From NCBI GenBank assembly GCA_029834535.1, contig JAQMWT010000407.1, positions 124,001 through 188,000 of the forward strand: a stretch of 64,000 nucleotides of DNA, in the 5' to 3' direction. Under the pieces are notes generated by a model. The model searched no databases. It worked only from the letters and a program-made list of their open reading frames with translations, and was not told the DNA's origin. This DNA is from Chrysophaeum taylorii. Lineage: Eukaryota; Sar; Pelagophyceae; Pelagomonadales; Pelagomonadaceae. This document shows, piece after piece, positions 38,938 to 48,138 of this stretch (position 1 is its first letter; every line of letters starts with the position of its first letter). Position numbers and translations under genes: made by a program.

Positions 38938-39656
38938 GTCGACTACTAAGAGGGGGGTGTGTGTGGGGAGCATGAAGGATGTGGGTGGGTTAGGCTAAAT
39001 AGTTTGCTGCTCGTCCCAATCAATCAGGGTTTAGGGTCAGGTAGGCGCGAGCCAGACCTGAGGTCCAAGCCGTCTACGGCGACCTCGCAGACTATTTCCA
39101 CGACCCGCGGTGGCTCTTGCAGCGCGCCATTCTCACGCCCCGCCGAAACGATGTTGTCGATGCAGTCTGTCAACGCGCGCATGACCGCGGCCTTTCCCGC
39201 CCGAGGACATCGTCTTCTGGGTCGACGACTCCACGTTGCGTAATAACGACCAGCCCCCCTCCCGGCGTCTGCACGCGCAATGTCGTCTACTGCGAGGTTC
39301 TCGGGTAGCGGTAGCCACCCTCTCTCCCGCAGCAGAGGCGTCGAGCGCAGAGCCCAGCAGGCCGGAGCACCGACTCATGCGCGTGTTGAACAGAGAACAA
39401 GAAGAGGCACCTATAGAAGGTTGGGTGTTTGCGAGGTCGAAGTGAGCGCAGCACGAAACTGTGTGGGGTTTGAGAATTGGGGCCGATTGAACGTACTGCC
39501 CTGCACTTGTCTATGGCCGCAGCACCGACTCATTCGTGTCGAACAGAGAACGAAGACGTTGGGAACCCTTAGAAAGACGACTGGTTGACGCCGAAAGGGG
39601 TTTAAGATTTGGGACCAAGTGAATCTGGGGTTTGAGATTCGGGACCAGGTGAACTT
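38938..39656 (+). mobile_element. Helitron-type helicase fragment, short copy
   Basis: It shares GTCGACTACTAAGAGGGGGG and the helicase-coding stretch VYGDLADYFHDPRWLLQRAILTPRRNDVVDA with the two longer copies at 46-47 kb and 54-55 kb, then jumps to their 3' part (DDSTLRNNDQPP). GGGACCAGGTGAACTT units follow as in the long copies. The pattern ILTPRRNDVVD...N is that of the Pif1-like helicase of Helitron elements. The internal deletion removes the other helicase motifs, so it is a defective derivative. Confidence 0.6.
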
Positions 39657-40090
39657 AAATTGTTGTCCACAATAATTAATTGGGAAACGTGTGTCAGTGA
39701 GTGACAAGCACTTACCGGACCTCTACTTTCTGTTCGAATCCCTATGTATGCTCGAAACGGGCCGACAAAATCTACGTTTTGTAAAGCCGATTCATTTCAA
39801 AACGCTTCACTCGCGGCCTACTTTCTGTTCTTTGCTAAATGTATGAGCCAAAAGCCTTAATATTTATAAAATGTTTTCTTCTTAGTATCTACGGCGACCC
39901 TTGTAGTATCGGAGACACCGTAGAAGTTTGAATGAGAATCTGGGTGGTTGCTGTACGTACGTCTCGAGTTCGGATCCTGTTAGTATTTCGAAGGAGAAAA
40001 CTCTTAGTCGTGAGTGTTAGTCGTGAGTATTTCGAAGAAGAAAAACCGTAGTATTCGTTGAAAAGAAAACCCTCTCGGATGGTCGATTTC

Positions 40091-40156
40091 AAAAGGTAAG
40101 GGTAGGAATGCCGGTCCTGGTGTGTGTGAGTGCGCGGGGCTATATATACCCCTGTG
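40091..40156 (+). promoter_or_regulatory. 66-bp repeat with TATA box, copy 2
   Basis: Same unit as at 37117, with GGGGCTATATATACCCC intact. Only a few bases differ. Confidence 0.55.
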
Positions 40157-40253
40157 CTTCCCCATCATAGTGAAACGTGAACATCTGGGGCGAGTCAAGC
40201 ATGTATGTGTATGCGAGACGATGGGGACCCAGCAGACGACGACGCCCATAACC

Positions 40254-40319
40254 AAAAGGTGAGGGTAGGAATGCCGGTCCTGGTGTGTGTGAGTGCGCGG
40301 GGCTATATATACCCCTGTG
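40254..40319 (+). promoter_or_regulatory. 66-bp repeat with TATA box, copy 3
   Basis: Almost identical to copy 2, 163 bp downstream and in the same orientation. The two copies form a direct pair. Confidence 0.55.
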
Positions 40320-40629
40320 GATTTGTATGCTGTATGCTGGTGTAGTCGTAGATCGTGAGTATTTCGAGGAAGAAAACCCTAACCTTCCGTCTTCGCCCCC
40401 CGGCCACACCCCGTCCCTCAGCGAACGTTCCGGCTGCCAACCGGCACGCCCGGGAGGCGAAAAGGTGCCAACCTACGCCGGGAGGGCGGGATGGCCCTCG
40501 CAAGGCCCAGGATTCGTGAGGCACCGTCCTCCATCGCCCGCAGTCAGCGATCAGGGTAAGGTTGTAGTCGTAAAAATCGAGACTATTTCGAAGAAGAAAA
40601 CCCTTTCGGCCGATCTTTTTTTGAAGTAA

Positions 40630-42170
40630 GGTTGTCGCGTGCGACGGCGATGGAGCCTTCGCCCGGCAAACGGGACGACGCGCTCGAGCCAGGGACGCTA
40701 CGCGAGCCTCGACGCCGGCATCGCACGCCGGCGTTTTACGTTTGGGGTTCTTTCGGGGTTCTGGCGCGCGCAAAAATGCGACGCGATTTCGCCTTTATTC
40801 CGCGCGAACTCTTCGGTACACCTACGCGACCGCGGTCTCGGACTCGCCCGCGGGTTGACGTCCAGTCGACAAATCCGAAAAAAAACTCGGCGGCGCGCTC
40901 GACCGGCGGCGCGCCGCGCCGCCGGGCCCGGCGCTTCGATGCCGGCGTCTTCGTCGCCAGCGGCCACCGCCGTCGCGACCGCGGCCTCGGACTCTCCCCC
41001 GCTACGGATCGAAGACCACGAAAAACGCGGCGACGACCGCGACGAGCGTGCCGCGCGCGCGCGCCGACGACCCGGCCGCGCGCCCGCGCGCGCCCACGAC
41101 GACCGCCCGTGGCCGCGCTCTGGCCATCGCCGACGGAGAAGAAGAAGACGAAGACCGCCTCGACGCCGGCATGGCATGCCGGAATTTTTCGTTCGATGTT
41201 CTTTGCGGTCAAAGCCCGCTTCCACGGCTACGACTCGCTCTTCCGACGGGCCGTCCTCGAGAACGCGCGCGACCGAACGAGACTCGACCGTCGACTCGGT
41301 GGATCGACCACCGTTTAACCTCCGTTACGATGCGTGCCGGCGGCTTCGTCGCCGCGAGCGGCCACCGCCGTCGCGACCGCGGACTCGGACTCGCCCGCGG
41401 GTTGACGTCCAGTCGACCAACCCGAAAAAAAACTCGGCGGCTCGCTCGACGGGCGGCGCACCGCGCCGCCGGGCAGCGCTTCGATACGATGCGTCTCGGC
41501 GTCTTCGTCGCCGCCGTCGCGACCGCGGGTTGACGTCCAGTCGACCAACCCGAAATAAAAACTCGACGGCGCGTCGAGCTGGACGCGTGCGCCAGCGCTT
41601 CGATACGATGCGTGCCGGCGTCTTCGTCGCCGCTGCGAGCGGCCACCGCCGTCGCGGACTCGGACTCGGACTCGCCCGCGGACTCGGACTCGCCCGCGGT
41701 GTCCAGTCGACCAACCCGAATAAAAACTCCGCGGCGCGGCGCGCCGGCGCTCGACGCGTCTGCCAGCGCTTCGATACGATGCGTGCCGGCGTTCGTCGCC
41801 GCTTCGATACGATGCGTGCCGGCGTCTTCATCGCCGCTGCGAGCGGCCACCGCCTTCGCGACCGCGGCCTCGGACTCTACGAGCGCGCCGCGCGCCCGCG
41901 CGCCGACGACCGGCCGCGCGCCCGCGCGCGTCCACCACGACCGCCCGTGGCCATCGGCCATCGCCCACGGAGACGAAGACCTCCCCGCTCGCGTCTACGG
42001 CGAAGCCCGCTTCCGCGGCCACGCCTCGCTCTTCCCGCTGCGGCCGTCCTCGCCGCGAGAACCTCTGGACCGTCGACCGCGACGGCGCGTCCGCTATCTA
42101 TGGATTATGCGCGACGCCCTCCTTCTCACTACGCCCGCCGCCACCCCGGCGCCTATTGTCTATAATGAAA
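40630..42170. repeat. GC-rich degenerate minisatellite region
   Basis: Units containing GCTTCGATACGATGCGTGCC, GCGGCCACCGCCGTCGCG and GTTGACGTCCAGTCGACC recur with spacings of about 130-170 bp between 40.85 and 41.99 kb. All three plus frames stay open for long stretches because of Arg/Ala-coding CG repeats. A short more protein-like stretch, MFFAVKARFHGYDSLFRRAVLENARDRTRL (about 41200-41318), has a degenerate echo near 42000 (ARFRGHASLF). This suggests that a gene end was duplicated with the repeats. No gene is called. Confidence 0.55.
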
Positions 42171-42382
42171 TACTCCATTAAACAAAGCGGCCATCCGCCA
42201 TCTCATAGTCCATCTCATAGTCCATCCGCAAAAAACGCAAAGCCGAAAATAAACAGGCATAACGCTAACCCCCATAACGCTTCGCGCAACGGAAAGCAAG
42301 GAAAACGGTACCCACCCTAACCCAAGAACGAAAAATTGCGCAGAAATCTTCAAGAACCGAAAAGACAGAATTTCCAGGGCGT

Positions 42383-42634
42383 GCGACGGCGTTTTTGGTC
42401 GGCTCCCGAGACGCGGCGGCCGTCGAGGCGGTGGGGGGTCCGGGGGTGTCCCCCGGCGGGGGGTTTGGGGGGCAGAGCCCCCCAATTCCCGGGGGGTTCG
42501 GGGGGCTTGCGACGGCGTTTTTGGTCGGCTCCCGAGACGCGGCGGCCGTCGAGGCGGTGGGGGGTCCGGGGGTGTCCCCTGGCGGGGGGTTTGGGGGGCA
42601 GAGCCCCCCAATTCCCGGGGGGTACGGGGGGCTT
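42383..42634. repeat. 126-bp tandem duplication
   Basis: Two adjacent copies (period 126 bp, starting GCGACGGCGTTTTTGG) are nearly identical. Each ends in a G-rich stretch with GGGGGGTTTGGGGGGCAGAG and a CCCCCC run, which could form hairpins or G-quadruplexes. Confidence 0.9.
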
Positions 42635-42699
42635 GCCCCCCGAGAAAAAGGCCGAAAAAAACCCGACTTGGCCTTACTAGTCACAACTTAAAAGGTCAA

Positions 42700-43626
42700 A
42701 TGAATCTCTCAGTGGTTGTGGAGCGACTTGACGACTGGCCTCACGCGGCCTTCTACGGCGTCGCTGCCTGCGCCTACCTCGCGAACCTCGCGGTCATCGA
42801 TCGGCTGCTGCGGTCTTCGAACAAGAAATACCTGAAGATCGCGCCAGGTCGCCGCTGGTACATCCTCTTCAACATCACCAAGTCCCTCTTCCTGACTATT
42901 ATCGCGCTCATCACCTTCGTGTCCCTCAGGACCGGCAACTTGAACTTTGTGCGCACGGGTGCTTGGTCCGGGAACCTCTTCTTCCTCAACATGACTGGCT
43001 TGTACGCGATGACGGACGAACTCCCGTTACTACTTAGTCGAGAAAAGATGATGCTATCCACCTTGCTGCATCACGTTTGCGTTGGGTTTATCCACGTCGC
43101 GCTCATCTTCTCCGATTTTCATGACGAGGGACTCCACAAGAGCGCCTATGCCTACGGCATCTTCTCCTCCTTCGCCGGGCCCGTCAATTTCTACCTTGGT
43201 TTTCGATTTTTGGTCGACAACGCCAATTGCCTCAAACGTGTGGGCTACGTCTCCTACGTCTTCGACTGCGCCCTCAACTGGACTTGGCAAGTCTGCTACG
43301 CGGCCAAGTTGGGCTACCTTTGGCGCCATGACTTCACACCTCGCCGTCTCCTCGGACTCCTCCTCTACTGGACCATGTTAGCTGTTTGGGTGCGCGACGA
43401 CCTCATTCTCATGCGCCACCTCCGCAAGCCTGACGCCGCCGCCGCCGCCGATTTCGGTTCTCGTAAGAATCTTCATTGCACTTCGTTGGGTGGCTCGTCC
43501 GGCGGCAGCGAGCACGATCTTCGAATGCGGCCGCGACAAGGGCGTCGGCTGCGTCGTCGGAGCGGGCGTCCGTGTCCGGGTATATCATCACTCCTAATGG
43601 TAACTGTTGACCGCGAGGGGTCGTGA
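42700..43626 (+). CDS. Second copy of the TLC-like gene, 3' end fused to gypsy DNA
   Basis: Identical to 35084-35864 except for four substitutions (one changes Arg to His in DFRDEG) and one ATG instead of two. Similarity ends at 43477. From there the frame reads antisense gypsy-II sequence (SLGGSSGGSEHDLRMRPRQGRRL...) to a stop, replacing the last eight residues by about fifty foreign ones (308 total). All membrane helices are retained. The native promoter is absent apart from a few bases (CACAACTT...GGTCAAATG), so expression is doubtful. High identity means a recent event. Confidence 0.65.
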   Translation: MNLSVVVERLDDWPHAAFYGVAACAYLANLAVIDRLLRSSNKKYLKIAPGRRWYILFNITKSLFLTIIALITFVSLRTGNLNFVRTGAWSGNLFFLNMTGLYAMTDELPLLLSREKMMLSTLLHHVCVGFIHVALIFSDFHDEGLHKSAYAYGIFSSFAGPVNFYLGFRFLVDNANCLKRVGYVSYVFDCALNWTWQVCYAAKLGYLWRHDFTPRRLLGLLLYWTMLAVWVRDDLILMRHLRKPDAAAAADFGSRKNLHCTSLGGSSGGSEHDLRMRPRQGRRLRRRSGRPCPGISSLLMVTVDREGS

Positions 43627-46319
43627 ACGCGAACGTGGCAGACGAGTGGCCCGAGTCTTCTCGGTAACGTCCATCGTCCGAATCGCGATCGCGAGATCTT
43701 CGTCGCCGGCGTCGGCGCGAATGTCTGCTAGGGCTCCGGCTTTCTTTCCGCCGGCGCGGACGCGAGCTGCTACGGCTCTTGTCGTGGCGTCGGGGGCTCC
43801 GGCTATCTCGACGGCCCGGTCGTGTCGAAGACTATCGGCCCTGTCCATCTTTCAAGTGCCTCGCGGAATCCATGACCGTGGTCAGCTGTGTGCCCTTGTC
43901 GTTGAGTCTGCTCTGAATATCGTGAGCAGCGCTCGAACCGAGAGTGGCATTTGAACTGCCATCATCGCGCGACTGGGTATATTTCTTCTGTCGACTCTCC
44001 CATCGTCCTCGAGGGAGAGGTTTCTTATCGTTTTCGATGTACTTGCACATCGCAAAATGATAGTCATCGGGTTCGCGGTTGCAAAGGACGCGGCTCCCAT
44101 GTTCATCCTTGTCGTGGGTTGAGAGGAAGAATCCACAGTCCTTGCATGTGCTCTCGTACCACTTTTTCGGATTCTCTTCTAAACGTAACGATTCGAATTT
44201 CGTCTTCTTATCTTTCGGTCCCGAAGCGAGCGCTCGGCCTCCGCGTCCAGTCGGCGGCTTCTGCGGCTTCCCGCTCGACGGGTTCGGCACGTTGCGGCTG
44301 TTCCGCTCCGCCAACGCGGTCGCGAAATCATTCTCAAGCCACGTAATCAGTGACAACGTCGACGTAAAAGTGTTGTACGTAGTCGGGTGCCCGCTGCGCA
44401 TAGTTCGCACGCGGGATTTTTATTCGCTGGACTCCAGTCCACGTATCAAATAAGAGATGATCTCAACGTCATTGAGATCTCGATTGGCCACAGAGCAGTA
44501 GGCCGTCGCCTCGCTCAGAAATTTGGCGCAATAAGTGTGCACGCAGCGCTCTCCAGATCGTTTCGGAACTGTCGCCTGGGTCGTACCCTGAAGTTTTCGT
44601 AATAATTCCTCTGTCGTCATCGGCAAAGGGCAACTCGCTCGGAAGTATCTCAAAATCTTGAGGCAGTACTCTTTGTTCAGTCGTCGTAATCGTCGCACCA
44701 CTGAACCGTACTCCTCATCATCGATATCCCGACGTAAATAAAAAGACGCTGGATGATCAAGATCCTTGCATGCGCCCTCGTACTTTTTCAAGTGTTCTCG
44801 GAAAATCGGTGCGACTGTGTCGCGTAAGCTTACTGGCAGCAGGTACCGCAGCTTTTCCATGCTAAAATGGTCTTCGGCCAACGTGCTCATCACTGTGTCT
44901 GCATCTAAATCGAACTGGTCCTGGTCGCGACCATCGAGAACCAATTTAAACGTTTCAGTCTTTAATCCGGAGGTCGGTCGCCTATCCTTGCTCCGATCGT
45001 GTTTGGCTAACGCACTGGCGAACCGGTCCGTAAAGTCCATGAGGAACTTCAGGTTGTCGATCCTTCCGTCGTTGTGCGTCTCCTCCTTATCTTCGTAATC
45101 ATCGTCATCATAGCGCGGCTTCCTAGCTTTCGCGCGAGTTCGCGTAGGCGGCGGCTCTTCCTCGGGTAGGGATCCCGGGCTGCTCGCTCGCCTCGATCGA
45201 CTCGGCGTACGTAACTCGTCCCTTTCTCGGGTCAATGAATCTACTCGATCTTGGAGTTCATCGGATCGAGCTTGGAGTTCTTCTGCTCGAGCGTTCGCTT
45301 TCCGCACTTGTTCTCGTAACTCTTCTGTCTCCTTCCGGCGTAGTCGCTCCTTTAGATTGCTTGCTTTCCTCCTCGATCTGTTGTAGAAGTCTCTCTTGCG
45401 AGCGTTCGTTTTCTTGGCGTAATGCACGTAGATGAGCTTCGTAGAACTCGTTCGTGCTCGTTACATCCGGGGTTCGTGCACGCGTTGACGGAGCTGTCGG
45501 TTGTCCCTCCGTCGGCGCTTCCACTGGTTCACCGTCGTTGTAGTCCAGCTCTTCTTCATCGTCATCAACCTCATTATTGTTATCATCATCTTCATCGTTC
45601 CCCTCGCTCGTCTCAACGGGACGGCTTGGCATTTCCTTGTATCGTATCTGCTCGTCAGCGGCATCATCTTCTTCCATATCGGCTCTGGCTCGTTCTAATC
45701 GGCCGAGATCAGAACGGGCCCAAAATGGTTGAGTCGTCGTCGTTCTCGTGCTCCTTCGACTCTAGGACTTCTACTCGTCCACGACACGCGTAATATCGTC
45801 GCCGCGTGCGTCTTCCACCGACCGATCTATCAGTCCGGTAGGCGGCAGAATTCGTCTCTGCCCGGCAATCAATGCCTCAGTGAGTTGCGATCTCACTCCG
45901 CTCGCCCGCGGCAGCGGTACCCGAGTTGCGCGTCGGCTTGAACCGATTCGCGCGTCGTCACTTCCGACAACTAGCGTATCTGCCCGGGGAACTTTCCCAC
46001 GGCGATGGTCCCTCTGGAAATCTTCGTCGGCGCGCTTGATCAGGGCGCGCACGGCTCGTCCAGGCCGTTTAGAGAATGCAAGATGCACTCGTCCGCTGCG
46101 ACCGATATGGTCGCTCGAATCTCGTATTCCTCCACCACCTGTGGCGTTAGGAGAAATTATGCCTACCTGGCGCGCCTTCGAATCTAGGCTCGCCGCTCGC
46201 GTCCGTGCCCTTGATGGAGTCACTGGACGAGGAAGGCCGTTCTCTCGCCACACAACCACAAACAACTTCCGTGCCTGGTCCTCACAACTTGAGGATCGGC
46301 TGTTGCTTTATGATTAAGA
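43478..46319 (-). mobile_element. Truncated Ty3/gypsy element (gypsy-II)
   Basis: The minus strand carries the inner 180 bp of a 5' LTR closely related to gypsy-I (46140-46319, ending ...GCCACA). Then come the same primer-site-like sequence, coiled coil, capsid-like and zinc-finger Gag, and the start of the acidic linker. It is cut at 43478, where the TLC-like copy begins, and at 46319, inside the LTR. There is no pol. Confidence 0.85.
43832..45677 (-). pseudogene. gag: gypsy-II Gag: coiled coil, capsid-like region, unusual zinc finger
   Basis: It starts MEEDDAADEQIRYKE. A frame change falls near 45.35 kb and another near 44.42 kb. The coiled coil LREQVRKANARAEELQARSDELQDRV leads to RDELRTPSRSRRASSP as in gypsy-I. 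A helical capsid-like stretch follows (FLMDFTDRFASALAKHDRS, SGLKTETFKLVLDG, FREHLKKYEGACKDL, CAKFLSEATAY). The zinc finger CKDCGFFLSTHDKDEHG...C has C-x2-C-x6-H-x10-C spacing instead of the standard C-x2-C-x4-H-x4-C. Capsid and nucleic-acid binding roles are inferred from position. Confidence 0.7.
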
Positions 46320-46328
46320 TAATATAGA

Positions 46329-47331
46329 ACAAGTGCAGGCCAGTAAGTTCACCTAGTCCCAATCTCTAACCCCAGTAAGTTCACCTGGTCACCTGGTCCC
46401 AGTAAGTTCACCTGGTCCCAGTTAGTTTCATATAAGTTCACCTGGTCAGTAAGTTCACCTAGCTCACACGAACTCCTCTGAGCTCGTCGCTCTCGCCTCC
46501 GCACGCGCCGCCAACCTTTGAGTGAGTTTACTCTAAAAACCCTTTGCTCTAAAACCCCAGTATGTTCATCTGGTCCCAGTTTCACCTGGTCACTCAGTTC
46601 ACCTAGTCCCAATCTCAAACCCCAGTAAGTTCACGTGGTCCCAGTCCCAATCTCAAACCCCAGTAAGTTCACGTGGTCCCAGTAAGTTCACCTATAGTGC
46701 GCGTGTAGACGCCGGGAGGGGGCTTATCGGTATTGCGCAGCACGTGTGGGGTAGGGTGGAGTCGTCGACCCAGATGAGTATCGACAGAGAGCCACGTAGA
46801 GCTGGACGTGGCAGAAGACGGGCTTGGGAAAGAGGACGCCGACCTCGCGGGGCGTCTGGCCCTGGCTCTTGTTGATCGTTTGGCGTAGGCGGGCCTTAAG
46901 GGATACAGGTTGGAGGAGCCTCGGTGACAACGACACGATCGATCATGTATCTGGTGCCGTTGCAGTGGCCGTACGACGGGTCGAGGTTGCGAAGACTTTA
47001 CGCTCGAGATCAAAGTCAGCATGCCGTTAGTTGTCAGGGAGTTGAAAACTCGACTGTAAAGAGCGAGGCGTCGTCTTCCGACCCAACCTAGTCGGCCGAA
47101 AAGAACTCCGACGCCTCGTCTCCGGGAAAAAAAGGCCGCGGTCATGCGCGCGTTGTCAGCATCGACAACATCGTTTCGACGGGGCGTGAGAATGGCGCGC
47201 TGAAAGAGCCGCCGCGGCTCGTGGAAATAGTCTGCGAGGTCGCCGTAGACGGCTTGGAGGATCACTGTCTGGCTCTTGCGCCTACCTGATCCTTACTCTC
47301 ACGCCTACCTGTTCCTTACCCTAAATCGAGG

Positions 47332-47367
<36 letters not shown>

Positions 47368-47402
47368 AACAAACAGACAAACATCTGTCGATTAGTAGTT
47401 AG
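46329..47402 (-). repeat. Left arm of long inverted repeat
   Basis: Reading outward to inward it holds ACAAGTGCAGG, about 350 bp of GTAAGTTCACCTGGTCCCA tandem units, helicase remnants, a CAGA/CAAA microsatellite and CTGTCGATTAGTAG. The same order, reversed, occurs at 54349-55451. The middle 60-80 bp between helicase and microsatellite differ between arms. Confidence 0.75.
46724..47265 (-). pseudogene. Helitron-type Pif1-like helicase remnant
   Basis: The minus strand reads LQAVYGDLADYFHEPRRLFQRAILTPRRNDVVDADNARM. After a frame change it reads LKARLRQTINKSQGQTPREVGVLF and PVFCHVQLYVALCR. These correspond to the late helicase motifs of Pif1/Helitron proteins (TINKSQGQT, QLYVALSR). The ATP-binding half is missing. 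Confidence 0.72.
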
Positions 47403-48138
47403 GATCACAGGAATCAGGGTGACACATGTCACGGAAAAGAAAGATGATGTCACAGTGAAAACTGACATCATCAGAACGGAGTAGGCTGCCCCTTATAAGG
47501 GGGGGGCTAAATGAGGGGTAAGCCTTAGGAGGCGGGAGTTGCCGCCACAAAAGGCTTGGGATGACAGCTGTCTTCATGACAGGATGCTGACGTAGACTAC
47601 GGGCGGGGCCCGTCCTCTTTTCGCCTCCCCCGCGTCTCGGCGATGACCCCGACTAGGCCCCGCATGCCTATCTATGCCCTTCCGGCACATCCTTCATGCC
47701 CCGCACGACACACCATAACCTTCAAGCACCCACACGCACCACCCCCCTCTTAGCAGTCGACCTTAAGAGATAGACCTGGAAGCTTGTGAGTAAAGGGTAA
47801 TGGTGCGGTGAACGAAGGGTAAGGCTGACAGCAGACGTTGCTGTTCCCAGAGTTTGTTTAAGCGCAGCCCTCCGCGGTTGTGCTTGGAGGACTTGTGGCC
47901 GAGTGGAAACAAAAGTCGAGGTTAGTGACATGTCCTACTTTCGAGAAATCGACAAATAAAGTTCTTGTTTTGTATAGGTTTCTATACATGTGGCGATGCG
48001 AGCGGGAGATCAGAGAAGGGTTTTTTTTGTCCGCTAAGCACCGTTCTTGCGCCAGTGGACGCTCCTAGCCTTGCCCTTCATGACCGACGCGTTAGCTCAA
48101 AACTTCAAGTGCCTATTACTTCCGCCATTCTCAGCCTC

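Larger units (their letters stand above)
39980..40610. repeat. Cluster of dispersed TATTTCGAAGAAGAAAACC units
   Basis: At least five near-copies of a roughly 30-bp unit (consensus GAGTATTTCGAAGAAGAAAA followed by CCCT) lie at about 39986, 40022, 40050, 40355 and 40585, interleaved with two TATA-bearing repeats. On the minus strand they read as GFSSSKYSR-like peptides; no longer protein is supported. Confidence 0.6.

Noticed and set aside
40639-42165. 508-codon Arg-rich plus-strand frame
   Set aside because: It is composed of the translation of the GC-rich array. All frames are open there and the peptide repeats follow the DNA repeats.
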